Assembly: GCF_014873145.1 (NCBI RefSeq)
Contig: NZ_JADBEK010000001.1
Coordinates: 6,386,001 to 6,450,000, forward strand
Source of the DNA: Nonomuraea angiospora
GTDB lineage: Bacteria; Actinomycetota; Actinomycetes; Streptosporangiales; Streptosporangiaceae
Length of the DNA stretch: 64,000 nt
Direction of reading: 5' to 3'
Numbering within the stretch: position 1 is the stretch's first letter; the number at the start of each line of letters is the position of its first letter. Both the position numbers and the translations under genes were made by a program. Shown in pieces: positions 26,201 to 33,935 of this stretch. The notes under the pieces were generated by a model. That model was not told the DNA's origin. It saw only the letters and a program-made list of their open reading frames with translations, and made no database searches.

Positions 26201-26767
26201 ACGCTCACCGGCCGCATGCACTTCTTCCTCGACCACGACTGGATGCACGAGTACGGCGAGTCGCTGCCGGTCTACCGCCCGCCGCTGGACCTGGCAGCAC
26301 TGTTCGGGGAGGCGGGCACGCTGCGCTACCTGACCCCGCACAGCAAGTGGTCGATCCACTCCGAGTTCCAGGACAACCTGCTCATGCTGTCGCTGTCGAG
26401 GGGCGGCCCGACGATCTGGATGTCGGTCGAGGACGCGGCCGGGCTCGGGATCGCCGACAACGACTGGATCGAGGCGGTCAACCGCAACGGCGTGGTCGTG
26501 GCCAGGGCGATCGTCTCGCACCGCATGCCGAAGGGCACGGTGTACATGTACCACGCGCAGGAGCGCCTGATCGACGTGCCCAAGTCGGAGGCGACCGGCC
26601 GCAGGGGCGGCATCCACAACGCGCTGACGAGGGTGCTCATCAAGCCCACCCACATGATCGGCGGCTACGCCCAGCTCTCGTACGGCTTCAACTACTTCGG
26701 CCCCACCGGCAACCAGCGCGACGAGATCACCACCATCCGCCGCAGATCACAGGAGGTGCGCTTCTGA
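23273..26767 (+). CDS. narG: Respiratory nitrate reductase alpha subunit NarG
   Basis: A 1164-residue molybdenum enzyme, close to the usual length of about 1200. The N-terminal [4Fe-4S] site has the NarG form H-x3-C-x3-C in THGVNCTGSCSWKVF, with histidine replacing the first cysteine. SFYDWYADLPVASPQVFGDQ carries the aspartate that ligates molybdenum. TTQWFHGDTIYR and the C-terminal HMIGGYAQLSYGFNY segment agree with the family. There is no Tat leader, as is normal for cytoplasmic-facing NarG. It reduces nitrate to nitrite with electrons passed from NarI through NarH. Its stop overlaps the narH start by one base (TGATG). Confidence 0.97.
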   Translation: MSAEELLLKTGRYLRRSVTSADLHTLYLKGGVEGDIFYRDRWSHDKVVRSTHGVNCTGSCSWKVFVKDGIITWEAQETDYPSVGPDRPEYEPRGCPRGAAFSWYTYSPTRVRYPYARRVLVEMYLEAKKRLNGDPVDAWAYVVKNPVKRRRYQSARGTGGLVRVTWDLATEMIAAAHVHTIQRYGPDRIAGFSPIPAMSMVSQAVGSRFLSLIGGAMLSFYDWYADLPVASPQVFGDQTDVPESADWWDAAYLMMWGANVPVTRTPDAHWMAEARYRGQKVVVVSPDYSDAAKFADEFVSVRPGTDGALAMAMGHVLLKEFFVERGTPYFTDYVKRFTDLPFLVRLEERAGAYVPGRFLTAKDLGSEEEAAEWKTVLMSEAGEPVVPNGSAGFRWTESGKGRWNLDLGTDPKLTLYGGEPAEVLLPRFDGGPSARRGVPVTRVGEHLVTTVFDLLLAQYGVARDGLPGVWPAGYEDAGEPYTPAWQEGITGVPAGRAVKIAREFARTAESTRGRCMIILGAGTTQWFHGDTIYRAFLSLLLLTGCQGRNGGGWAHYVGQEKCRPLAGWALLAGALDWARPPRQVPGTPYWYLHTDQWRYDHFDAGDLASPLGPGTFRGKRTSDLVVEAVKNGWMPMAPTFDRNPLELGDADDPIAFTREELRSGRLGYAAERPDDPRNWPRVLMLWRSNLFGSSAKGSEYFQHHLLGAISNLEDPDDRAPSGKLDLLVTLDFRMTSSTIFSDIVLPAATWYEKHDLSSTDMHPFVHAFNPAISPPWETKTDFSAFHAIARTFSKLGEKHLGVRRDVVATAYQHDTPGELATGGGPELKVVERDYGAIAEKLAALGPLTEKLGIPVKGVTFMPDEEVTWLGQSCGLVPRGAAKGRPELDTDAKACEAILALSGVSNGRLAAQGFRQLAERTGTDFEDLVSVWHRIVFSDTQARPVQVAASPEWSGKESHERRYSPFTINVENGKPWHTLTGRMHFFLDHDWMHEYGESLPVYRPPLDLAALFGEAGTLRYLTPHSKWSIHSEFQDNLLMLSLSRGGPTIWMSVEDAAGLGIADNDWIEAVNRNGVVVARAIVSHRMPKGTVYMYHAQERLIDVPKSEATGRRGGIHNALTRVLIKPTHMIGGYAQLSYGFNYFGPTGNQRDEITTIRRRSQEVRF

Positions 26768-28374
26768 TGGCGAAGATCATGGCCCAGATCGCCATGGTGA
26801 TGAACCTGGACAAGTGCATCGGCTGCCACACCTGCTCGGTCACCTGCAAGCAGACCTGGACCAACCGGGCGGGCGTCGAGTACGTCTGGTTCAACAACGT
26901 CGAGACCCGCCCCGGCCAGGGCTACCCGAGGCGCTACGAGGACCAGGAGCGCTGGCGCGGCGGCTGGACGCTCGACAAGCGGGGCAGGCTCAAGCTCAGG
27001 GCGGGCGGCCGGCTCCGCAAGCTGCTCACCATCTTCGCCAGCCCCCTCATGCCCGCGCTCCGGGACTACTACGAGCCCTGGACGTACGACTACGAGAACC
27101 TCATCAAAGCGCCCCTCTCCGAGGACGTCCCCGTCGCGCCGCCCAGGTCGCTCATCAGCAACCGGCCCACCAAGATCGAGTGGAGCGCCAACTGGGACGA
27201 CGACCTCGGCGGCGACCCCTCGCCCGACCCCGTGCTCGCCAAGGTCTCGGACCAGGTCAAGCTGGCCTTCGAGCAGGCGTTCATGTTCTACCTGCCGCGC
27301 ATCTGCGAGCACTGCCTCAACCCGTCGTGCGTGGCCTCGTGCCCCTCGGGCGCCCTGTACAAGCGGGCCGAGGACGGCATCGTGCTCGTGGACCAGGACA
27401 GGTGCCGGGGCTGGCGCATGTGCGTGACGGGCTGCCCGTACAAGAAGGTGTACTTCAACCACAAGACCGGCAAAGCGGAGAAGTGCACGTTCTGCTACCC
27501 GCGCGTGGAGGTCGGGCTGCCGACGGTCTGCTCGGAGACCTGCGTGGGGCGCCTGCGCTACCTGGGGGTCCTGCTGTACGACGCCGACCGCGTGGCGGCG
27601 GCCGCCTCGGTGGCCAACGAGCGCGACCTGTACGAGGCCCAGCTCGACCTGTTCGTCGACCCGTACGACCCGGCGGTGGACGCCGCGGACCTGCCTGCCG
27701 ACTGGGTGGAGGCCGCGCGGAGATCCCCGGTGTACGACCTGATCAAGAAATATCGGATAGCGCTGCCGTTGCACCCGGAGTACCGCACCCTCCCGATGGT
27801 CTGGTACGTCCCGCCGCTCTCCCCCGTCGTGGACGCGCTCGCCGAAGGAGGCCACGACGGCGAGGACGCGGTCAACCTGTTCGCCGCCATCGAGTCGCTC
27901 CGCATCCCCGTCGGCTACCTGGCCGAGCTGTTCACCGCCGGCGACCCGACGCCCGTGACCGCCGCGCTGCGCCGGCTCGCGGCGATGCGCTCGTACATGC
28001 GCTCCGTCAACCTGGGCGAGCCGCCCGTCCTGGCGGACACGGGCCTGCCGGAGGACCAGGTACGCGACATGTACCGGCTGCTGGCGCTGGCCAAGTACGA
28101 GGAGCGGTACGTGATCCCGACCGCCTTCGGGAACATCCCGCCCGGGATCGTGGAGGAGGGCGGCTGCAGCCTCGACTACGACGGGGGGCCGGGGATGCAG
28201 GCCCCGTTCGGCGAGGGGTCGGGCCGGCCCGTCCCGGTCTCGGTGGAGACCTTCCACAGCCTGAAGCAGCGCCAGACCAGTGACGAGATCACCCACGACC
28301 GGGTGAACCTACTCAACTGGGACGGCCGCGGCGTCCCCGCCGGCCTGTTCCCGACCAAGAGGAGAAGATCATGA
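26767..28374 (+). CDS. narH: Respiratory nitrate reductase beta subunit NarH
   Basis: A 535-residue iron-sulfur subunit with four clustered cysteine groups: CIGCHTCSVTCKQ near the N-terminus, CEHCLNPSCVASCPSG, CRGWRMCVTGCPYKK and CTFCYPRVEVGLPTVCSETC. Tryptophan in CRGW replaces one cysteine of the third group, the known feature that gives NarH a [3Fe-4S] cluster. It relays electrons between the NarI hemes and the NarG molybdenum centre on the cytoplasmic face. It overlaps narG by one base and narJ by four (ATGA), indicating translational coupling. Confidence 0.97.
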   Translation: MAKIMAQIAMVMNLDKCIGCHTCSVTCKQTWTNRAGVEYVWFNNVETRPGQGYPRRYEDQERWRGGWTLDKRGRLKLRAGGRLRKLLTIFASPLMPALRDYYEPWTYDYENLIKAPLSEDVPVAPPRSLISNRPTKIEWSANWDDDLGGDPSPDPVLAKVSDQVKLAFEQAFMFYLPRICEHCLNPSCVASCPSGALYKRAEDGIVLVDQDRCRGWRMCVTGCPYKKVYFNHKTGKAEKCTFCYPRVEVGLPTVCSETCVGRLRYLGVLLYDADRVAAAASVANERDLYEAQLDLFVDPYDPAVDAADLPADWVEAARRSPVYDLIKKYRIALPLHPEYRTLPMVWYVPPLSPVVDALAEGGHDGEDAVNLFAAIESLRIPVGYLAELFTAGDPTPVTAALRRLAAMRSYMRSVNLGEPPVLADTGLPEDQVRDMYRLLALAKYEERYVIPTAFGNIPPGIVEEGGCSLDYDGGPGMQAPFGEGSGRPVPVSVETFHSLKQRQTSDEITHDRVNLLNWDGRGVPAGLFPTKRRRS

Positions 28375-28925
28375 GCAGCGCCGTCGTCTGGCAGGCCGCC
28401 GCCCACCTCCTCGCCTATCCCGACGAGCGCTTCTGGCACCGGCTCCCGCTCATCAAGGAGGCCGCCGAGCCGCACTTCGGGGCGTTCCTGACGCGCGCCT
28501 CCGACCTCGGGCCCGGCGAGCTGGCCGCGCACTACGTGGAGACGTTCGACCTGCACCGGCGCTGCTGCCTCTACCTCACCTACTACGCCGACGGCGACAC
28601 CCGCCGCCGCGGCCGGTCGCTGGCCGCGCTGAAACAGCGCTACCGGGCGGCCGGGTGGGAGCTGATGGACGACGAACTGCCCGATTTCCTGCCGGTGATG
28701 CTGGAGTTCGCCGCGCTCGATCCCTCGGGCGCCGAGCTCCTCAGGGAGCACAGGCCGGGGCTGGAGCTGCTGCTCACGGCCCTGACCGATCGCGACTCGC
28801 CGTACGCGTGCGTGATCGGCGCGGTGTGCGCGGCCCTGCCGCCGATCACCGCCGCCGAGCGGCTCCAGGCCACGCGCCTGGCCCAGGCCGGGCCGCCGGC
28901 CGAGACCGTGGGAGGTTACCTGTGA
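28371..28925 (+). CDS. narJ: Nitrate reductase assembly chaperone NarJ
   Basis: A 184-residue, mostly helical protein of the NarJ/TorD chaperone family. The family segment YVETFDLHRRCCLYLTYY lies near residues 47-64. It is needed to insert the molybdenum cofactor into NarG and to attach the NarGH complex to NarI; it is not part of the final enzyme. GGAGAAG precedes the ATG. Both ends overlap the neighbours by four bases, typical for this operon. Confidence 0.95.
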   Translation: MSSAVVWQAAAHLLAYPDERFWHRLPLIKEAAEPHFGAFLTRASDLGPGELAAHYVETFDLHRRCCLYLTYYADGDTRRRGRSLAALKQRYRAAGWELMDDELPDFLPVMLEFAALDPSGAELLREHRPGLELLLTALTDRDSPYACVIGAVCAALPPITAAERLQATRLAQAGPPAETVGGYL

Positions 28926-29602
28926 GCTGGGCGGAGAGCACGCTCTGGGTGGTCCTGCCGTACCTGACCCTGCTGGTCTTCGTGGGCGGGCTGATCTGGC
29001 GCTACCGCTACGACAAGTTCGGCTGGACGACCCGCTCGTCCCAGCTCTACGAGGGTCCGCTGCTGCGCGTGGCCAGCCCACTGTTCCACTACGGCCTGGT
29101 CTTCGTGATCGTCGGCCACGTGACCGGCCTGCTCGTCCCGGTGAGCTGGACCGACGCGATCGGCGTGTCCAACGCCGCCTACCACCTGAACGCCCTCGTC
29201 TGGGGCGGGCTCGCGGGCCTGGCCACGCTGGTGGGGCTGGCCCTGCTGATCTACCGCCGCCGCGCCACCGGCCCGGTGTTCCTGGCGACCACGGCCAACG
29301 ACAAGACGATGTACGCGGTGCTGGCCGCCTCGATCGTGGCGGGCGTGGTGACGACGGTCGCGGGGTTCGTGCCGAGCGACGTCAGCTACCGGACCACGGT
29401 CGCGCCCTGGTTCCGCGGCATCTTCGTCCTCCAGCCGGACGCCACCGCGATGCGTCAGGCCGACATCCTTTACAAGGTGCACACGCTCATCGGGATGGCG
29501 CTGTTCGTACTTTTCCCGTTCAGCCGCCTGGTGCATGCTCTTTCCGCCCCGTTGGGCTATTTGTTCCGTCCTTACATCGTGTATCGGAGTCGCACCCGAT
29601 AG
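28922..29602 (+). CDS. narI: Nitrate reductase gamma subunit NarI (cytochrome b)
   Basis: A 226-residue membrane protein with five predicted helices. It contains the heme-ligating histidines of the family (LFHYGLVFVIVGHVTG in helix 2 and VHTLIGMALFVLFPFSRLVH in helix 5). It oxidises menaquinol and feeds electrons to NarH while releasing protons outside. Translation starts at a GTG inside the narJ stop (GTGA). No further nar gene follows; the next start is 49 bases downstream and has a different role. Confidence 0.95.
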   Translation: MSWAESTLWVVLPYLTLLVFVGGLIWRYRYDKFGWTTRSSQLYEGPLLRVASPLFHYGLVFVIVGHVTGLLVPVSWTDAIGVSNAAYHLNALVWGGLAGLATLVGLALLIYRRRATGPVFLATTANDKTMYAVLAASIVAGVVTTVAGFVPSDVSYRTTVAPWFRGIFVLQPDATAMRQADILYKVHTLIGMALFVLFPFSRLVHALSAPLGYLFRPYIVYRSRTR

Positions 29603-29650
29603 CGTGCCGGGGCGTCTGGCAGGGGCGGGAGTAGGCCAGAATCGACCCTT

Positions 29651-30271
29651 GTGAAGCACGGGTACACCAACAGCACAGTCGGCGACGGCGCCCTGATCGT
29701 GAAGTGCTACCAGGGCCCGGAGGCGGCGTTCCGGCTGGGCACGGAGAGCAGATACCTGCGCCGGCTGCGCGGCCGGCTCCCGGTCCCCCGCGTTCACCAG
29801 GTCACCTCGACCAGCCTGACCACCCGCTTCGTCTCCGGCGCCCACGGCCAGGACCTCATCGACGAGGGGCACGGCGCCGAGGTGCTCGCCGAGTGCGGCC
29901 GGGTCCTGTCGGGCATCCACCGGCTGGGCATCGTGCACGGCGACTTCGGCCCGCAGAACATGCTGTTCGACCCGGCCACGTTCCGGACGACCGCGATCCT
30001 CGACTGGGAGTGGGCCCACCCCGGGCGCCCGGTCGAGGACCTCGCGTGGTGCGAGTGGATCATCCGCAGCCACCACGCGGAGCACGTACCGCTGCTCTCG
30101 CGCTTCTTCGCCGCGTACGACGGGCCCGTCCCCTCGTGGGCGGAGCGCCAGGAGGCCATGGTGGAGCGCTGCCGCAGTCTGATCGACTTCTGCGGCCGCT
30201 GGGAGCCCGGCGGGGCGGGCGAGAAGCTCTGGCACGAACGCCTCGACACCACGGCCGCCTGGACGGAGTAA
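29651..30271 (+). CDS. Aminoglycoside-phosphotransferase-like kinase
   Basis: A 206-residue, N-terminally compact APH-fold protein. The catalytic loop is HGDFGPQN and the magnesium aspartate is in LDWEWAHPG. The start of the kinase lobe (KHGYTNSTVGDGALIVKCYQG) contains the nucleotide-binding lysine. It is shorter than true aminoglycoside phosphotransferases, so it more probably phosphorylates a small metabolite. The substrate is not predictable. The start is a GTG at 29651. It is convergent with the next gene, seven bases away. Confidence 0.85.
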   Translation: MKHGYTNSTVGDGALIVKCYQGPEAAFRLGTESRYLRRLRGRLPVPRVHQVTSTSLTTRFVSGAHGQDLIDEGHGAEVLAECGRVLSGIHRLGIVHGDFGPQNMLFDPATFRTTAILDWEWAHPGRPVEDLAWCEWIIRSHHAEHVPLLSRFFAAYDGPVPSWAERQEAMVERCRSLIDFCGRWEPGGAGEKLWHERLDTTAAWTE

Positions 30272-30278
30272 CGGCGCC

Positions 30279-30944
30279 TTACCGTAAGCCGCGGATCAGC
30301 TCCACCGCCGCGTCCACCAGCCCGGCCTCCCGCTCGGTGAGCGCCCTGTCGGCGGCCCGGCGCGCCCTGGCCCGGTCGAGCCCTTCGCCGAAGTCCATGG
30401 CGGAGCCCAGCCCGGCGACCAGCGCGACGAGGCCCCGCCGCGCCACCTCGGCGAACTCGACCTCGTCCACGGCCGCCTGCGCGAAGATCACCGCGGACAT
30501 CGCGCAGTCGAACCCGGGCGGCCCGTCCTGGCTGTTGCACCAGTCGATCACGACCGGACCGCGGGGCGTCAGCATGACGTTGTCGGGGTGCAGGTCCAGA
30601 TGCAGCACCCGGTCACCGGGATCGGCGGACGCCAGCGCCGGGATCTCGTGCAGGCGCCGCAGCAGCCCGGCGATGATCCCGCCCGCCTCCTCGGCCGTGA
30701 TCTCCCCGTCGAACAGCGCCCGCAACATCGTCGGCCCCGGCAGCCGCCCCATCACCAGCTCGGTGGCCGACCCCGCGTCGGGGTAGAGCTCGGGCACCGG
30801 ATATCCGTGGCCGGCCACGTGCGCGATGACCGCCGCCTCCCGCCGCGCGTCGATCGGTATCCGGTAGCGGCGTAAGACCCGCTCGTCGTCGATCGCGTAC
30901 ACGTCCGCGGTGCGCCCGGACCCCAGCAGCTCGCCGACCTCCAT
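30279..30944 (-). CDS. APH-fold phosphotransferase
   Basis: A 221-residue kinase-like protein with a glycine-rich loop GSGRTADVYAI (residues 8-18), a catalytic loop LHLDLHPDNVML and the metal aspartate in VVIDWCNS. It belongs to the same broad family as the convergent gene at 29651 but is not closely similar to it, so a tandem duplication is not indicated. The substrate is unknown. The ATG at 30944 lies 10 bases after the acetyltransferase stop, so the two are probably one operon. Confidence 0.85.
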   Translation of the reverse strand: MEVGELLGSGRTADVYAIDDERVLRRYRIPIDARREAAVIAHVAGHGYPVPELYPDAGSATELVMGRLPGPTMLRALFDGEITAEEAGGIIAGLLRRLHEIPALASADPGDRVLHLDLHPDNVMLTPRGPVVIDWCNSQDGPPGFDCAMSAVIFAQAAVDEVEFAEVARRGLVALVAGLGSAMDFGEGLDRARARRAADRALTEREAGLVDAAVELIRGLR

Positions 30945-30954
30945 GCGGCGCAGC

Positions 30955-31455
30955 CTACCGACGCTGGCCGTAGACGTGGACCTGCTGTCCTCGGTACTCG
31001 GTATCGCGCAGGTGGGAGTGGCCGATGCGTTCGGCGACGGAGACGGACCGCGCGTTGCCGGGCAGGATGAGAGAGATCACTTCCGTCGCGCCGAGCGTGC
31101 CGAAGCAGTAGTCGAGGGCCGCCCGCGCCGCCTCGGTGGCATAGCCCTTGCCCCAGTGGTCGCGGGCCAGGCACCAGCCGACTCCCAGCCCCGGGAAGCC
31201 ATAGGGCCGCCAGGGCCCCGCCCGCCCGGCGAACCGGCCCGTGGCCTTCTCGACCAGCGCCCAATGCGAGTAGCCGCGGATCTCCCTGTGCCCGATGAAC
31301 GTGGCGAGGCTCCGCCAGGCGTCGGCCCGGGAGGTCCCCACGCTCTCCGCCAGCCCGTCCGCGACCTCGGGATCGGCGAGCATCCTGGCGTAGTCGTCGA
31401 AGTCATCACCCGTCAGCGGCCTCATGACAAGTCGTTCCGTCTCGAGCACGACCAT
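30955..31455 (-). CDS. GNAT family N-acetyltransferase (RimJ/RimL type)
   Basis: A 166-residue protein beginning LETERLVMRPLTGDDFDDYA, the classical opening of RimJ/RimL-like acetyltransferases. The acetyl-CoA motif is WGKGYATEAARAALDYCF. The last part, ILPGNARSVSVAERIG, matches the usual motif B. It may acetylate a ribosomal protein or a small amine; no specific target can be named. It is divergent from the serine hydrolase at 31517. Confidence 0.9.
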   Translation of the reverse strand: MVVLETERLVMRPLTGDDFDDYARMLADPEVADGLAESVGTSRADAWRSLATFIGHREIRGYSHWALVEKATGRFAGRAGPWRPYGFPGLGVGWCLARDHWGKGYATEAARAALDYCFGTLGATEVISLILPGNARSVSVAERIGHSHLRDTEYRGQQVHVYGQRR

Positions 31456-31516
31456 GACCAGGAGTATGCCAAAAAATCCGTGGCCCGCCCGCGGGGACCC
31501 GGGCTACGTTCCGTCC

Positions 31517-32596
31517 ATGGCCGAGATCCATGGTGTGTGCGAGGACCGCTTCGCCGAGGTGCGCGAGCTGCTGGCCGCCTCCCTGGACAAGGACGACGTC
31601 GGCGCCTCGGTGGCCGTCCACGTGGACGGCGAGCCGGTGGTGGACATCTGGGGCGGGTACGCCGACGCGGCCCGCACCGTCCCCTGGGAGCGCGACACCA
31701 TCACCAACGTCTGGTCCACCACCAAGCCGATGACGGCGCTGTGCGCGCTGATCCTCGCCGACCGGGGTGAGCTCGACCTGGCCGCGCCGGTCGCCGCCTA
31801 CTGGCCGGAGTTCGCCGCCGCGGGCAAGGAGCGGGTGCTCGTACGCCACCTGCTCTCCCACACCGCCGGCCTGCCCACCTGGGACGAGCCGATGACGGTC
31901 GAGGACCTCTACGACTGGCGGCTGGCCACGACGCGGCTGGCCGGGCAGGCGCCGCGCTGGGAGCCCGGCGCCGAGGCCGGATACCACGCGATCACCCAGG
32001 GTTTCCTGGTCGGGGAGGTCGTCCGCCGCGTCACCGGGCGCAGCCTGGGCGCCTTCTTCGCCGAGGAGGTGGCCGGGCCGCTGGGGGCGGACTTCCACAT
32101 CGGCCTCGCCGCCGAGCACGACCCCCGGGTCGCCCCCGTCATCCCGCCCCCGACGCCCATGGAAGCCCCGCCCGACCTGCCCGCCAATCCCGCGCTGCGG
32201 CCCGAGGAGGCCAACACCACCCCCTGGCGGCGCGCCGAGATCCCGGCCGGCAACGGGCACGGCAACGCCCGCTCGGTCGGCCTCGTACAGTCGGTCCTGG
32301 CCTGCGGCGGGACGCTGCGCGGCGTGCGGCTGCTGTCGGAGGAGGGCTGCGCGCGGGCCGTCGAGGAGCAGTTCCGGGGCTTCGACCGGGTCCTGGGCAC
32401 GCGGATGTGGTACGGCATGGGCTACGGGCTGCTGGAGCCGCGTACGTGCTTCTGGGGCGGGATGGGCGGCTCGCTGGTCGTGATCGACCTCGACGCCCGC
32501 ATGACGGTGGCGTACGTGATGAACCGGATGCTCAGCCAGGGCGACGACCGCGGCATGGGTTTCCTGCTGGCCGCCTACCAGGCGCTGTCCTCCTGA
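31517..32596 (+). CDS. Cytosolic serine hydrolase, beta-lactamase/EstB type
   Basis: A 359-residue protein of the class C beta-lactamase superfamily without a signal peptide. The nucleophile motif SxxK is in WSTTKPM, the tyrosine motif is YHA in GYHAITQGF, and HLLSHTAGLPTW is the usual support motif. The C-terminal box near GGMGGSLVV replaces KTG, as in EstB-type (family VIII) esterases. A carboxylesterase role is more likely than beta-lactam resistance. The ATG at 31517 is preferred to more upstream starts because MAEIHG begins the conserved domain. Confidence 0.9.
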   Translation: MAEIHGVCEDRFAEVRELLAASLDKDDVGASVAVHVDGEPVVDIWGGYADAARTVPWERDTITNVWSTTKPMTALCALILADRGELDLAAPVAAYWPEFAAAGKERVLVRHLLSHTAGLPTWDEPMTVEDLYDWRLATTRLAGQAPRWEPGAEAGYHAITQGFLVGEVVRRVTGRSLGAFFAEEVAGPLGADFHIGLAAEHDPRVAPVIPPPTPMEAPPDLPANPALRPEEANTTPWRRAEIPAGNGHGNARSVGLVQSVLACGGTLRGVRLLSEEGCARAVEEQFRGFDRVLGTRMWYGMGYGLLEPRTCFWGGMGGSLVVIDLDARMTVAYVMNRMLSQGDDRGMGFLLAAYQALSS

Positions 32597-32605
32597 CGCA
32601 TTTGT

Positions 32606-32623
32606 GGCCGCTCTATAGCGGTC
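32606..32623 (+). terminator. Short hairpin after the EstB-like gene
   Basis: GGCCGCT and AGCGGTC pair (one G-U) around the loop CTAT, ten bases after the stop. TTGTAGG follows. A weak terminator is likely. Confidence 0.45.
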
Positions 32624-32682
32624 TTGTAGGGCCGTCCATGATCGTTGTATGCGGAACCCCCCGGAGGAAGGAAAGATCACGC

Positions 32683-32898
32683 ATGCGCGTTCGTGCAGGT
32701 ATCGTCGCCGCGGGCATCGCGGCGCTGGCCGCCATCGGCGTCGCCGCCCCCGCCCAGGCGGCCAGCTGGACATACATCGGCGAATACACCAGCTACAGCA
32801 AGTGTGTGGACATGGGCCAGTCGTACAAGCGTGAGGGCTGGAACGAGTACAAGTGCTCGCTCAACGGCACCGGCTGGTACTACCTCTGGGTCAGGTAG
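32683..32898 (+). CDS. Tiny secreted protein with two cysteines
   Basis: A 71-residue protein. GGAGGAAGGAA lies just upstream of the ATG, an excellent ribosome-binding site. Residues 1-27 are a signal peptide ending AAPAQA-A. The mature 44-residue peptide has two cysteines (KCVDMGQ and YKCSLNG) that can form a disulfide, and it ends WYYLWVR. Similar small exported proteins with paired cysteines are common in actinobacteria and lack a defined role. A perfect hairpin follows the stop. It is a single-gene transcript. Confidence 0.85.
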   Translation: MRVRAGIVAAGIAALAAIGVAAPAQAASWTYIGEYTSYSKCVDMGQSYKREGWNEYKCSLNGTGWYYLWVR

Positions 32899-32913
32899 TC
32901 CCCGTTTCCCGGC

Positions 32914-32939
32914 GGCGCCTCCTCGCGAGAGGGGGCGCC
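32914..32939. terminator. Strong hairpin terminator
   Basis: GGCGCCTCCTC (32914-32924) and GAGGGGGCGCC (32929-32939) pair over 11 positions with one G-U, loop GCGA. It separates the small secreted protein from the convergent HTH gene. Confidence 0.8.
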
Positions 32940-32959
32940 GTTCGCGTGCCGAGACGCCG

Positions 32960-33202
32960 CTAGGAGACCTGGCGGGACTCGTCGTTCGCGCTGCTGCGGA
33001 TCTGCTGGATGCGCTGCTTGGTCAGGCCGAGCAGCTCGCCGATGTCCCCGTCCGACAGGCCGGGCAGCGCGTGGTGGAAGACGGGCTTGGGCGGCTGCGC
33101 CCGGTCGGCGAAGAGGAACGGCAGCCCCTCGGAGTCCACCAGGTGCGGGGTCTCCCCGGGGTAGAGCGGGACGATCGCGCGGGGCTTGCCCGCTACCGAC
33201 AA
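32960..33202 (-). CDS. Small helix-turn-helix protein
   Basis: An 80-residue protein with a C-terminal helix-turn-helix, LSDGDIGELLGLTKQRIQQI, resembling the region-4 HTH of sigma factors or the RNA-polymerase-linked HTH of small regulators. The first half (LYPGETPHLVDSEGLPFLF) is unassigned. The start appears to be a TTG at 33202, which lies inside a perfect 9-bp-arm palindrome. A later start would still keep the HTH. It follows the TetR gene (stop at 33221) on the same strand and may be co-transcribed with it. Confidence 0.65.
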   Translation of the reverse strand: MSVAGKPRAIVPLYPGETPHLVDSEGLPFLFADRAQPPKPVFHHALPGLSDGDIGELLGLTKQRIQQIRSSANDESRQVS

Positions 33203-33215
33203 GGGACCTTGTCGG
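33196..33215. promoter_or_regulatory. Perfect palindrome at the start of the small HTH gene
   Basis: CCGACAAGG (33196-33204) and CCTTGTCGG (33207-33215) are exact inverted arms around GA. It overlaps the proposed TTG start and ends six bases before the TetR stop. It may be an operator of the HTH gene or the end hairpin of the tetR transcript. Confidence 0.55.
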
Positions 33216-33220
33216 CGAGA

Positions 33221-33844
33221 TTAGTCAGCGCTCCAGGCATCGAGGAACGCCCGGACCGCGGCGCGCGCCAGCTCTCGCAGCTCGCCCTCCGGGATCGTCC
33301 GGGTGCCCATCTGCGAACGGGCCTCCAGCGGGCCGACGAGCAGGGCCATGAACTGCTCGGCCGCGAGGTCGGGATCGGCGGCGCGCAGGCGCCCCGCGAG
33401 CGCGAGCCGGGCCATCCGGTCGGCGAGGGCCTGGTTGAGGCGGTCGGGGCCGCTCTCCTTGACGATGTCGAGGATGTCGGGAAAGCGGGTGATCTCCGAG
33501 TAGAGCAGCCGGCGCAGCGCGCACGAGCGCCCGTCGGTGTGCAGGCGCAGCAGCTCGTCGGCGACGCCCTCCAGCGTGGCACGCAGGTCCTCGCCCGGAT
33601 CGGCCAGCGGCTCCAGGGCGGCCAGGCGGGCGTTCAGCGTCATCTGCGCGGCGGCCTCGACGGCGCCCCTGAACAGGGTGGCCTTGTCCGTCATGTGGTT
33701 GTAGACCGTCGGCTTGGCGACGCCCGCCTCGTCCGCGATGTCCTGCACGCAGGCCTGCGCGTAGCCGAGCCGGGCGAACACGGCGAACGCGCCCTCCAGG
33801 ATCGCCTGCCGCTTGTCGATGCGCCCGCGCGTGGTGGTGGCCAT
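33221..33844 (-). CDS. TetR family transcriptional regulator
   Basis: A 207-residue protein. The N-terminal HTH is RQAILEGAFAVFARLGYAQA followed by VQDIADEAGVAKPTVYNHM (residues about 11-55). The remaining helices form the ligand pocket with no specific motif. The ATG at 33844 has GGAGG at the right distance; longer frames are rejected. It is divergent from an MFS efflux pump, and a near-perfect 20-bp palindrome spans the pump's start codon. It therefore most likely represses the MFS-SDR operon and is relieved by the pump's substrate. Confidence 0.93.
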   Translation of the reverse strand: MATTTRGRIDKRQAILEGAFAVFARLGYAQACVQDIADEAGVAKPTVYNHMTDKATLFRGAVEAAAQMTLNARLAALEPLADPGEDLRATLEGVADELLRLHTDGRSCALRRLLYSEITRFPDILDIVKESGPDRLNQALADRMARLALAGRLRAADPDLAAEQFMALLVGPLEARSQMGTRTIPEGELRELARAAVRAFLDAWSAD

Positions 33845-33915
33845 GCCTCCGAATTGTACCCGCCAGTTCAACTTCATGGACGTACGGGTTGCGGGCAAAC
33901 GCATGAGGTAACTAC

Positions 33916-33935
33916 TTTGAACCCATGAGTTCAAA
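33916..33935. promoter_or_regulatory. Probable TetR operator over the MFS start codon
   Basis: TTTGAACCCATGAGTTCAAA is palindromic at nine of ten base pairs. The central ATG is the start codon of the MFS transporter at 33925. A second half-site GTTCAA lies near 33862. A repressor bound here would block the MFS transcript start or its elongation. Confidence 0.65.

Noticed and set aside
22025..26653. Long minus-strand open frame of over 1500 codons across narG
   Set aside because: Only its last 400 codons (narK) have real protein character; the rest is an antisense shadow of narG caused by high GC.
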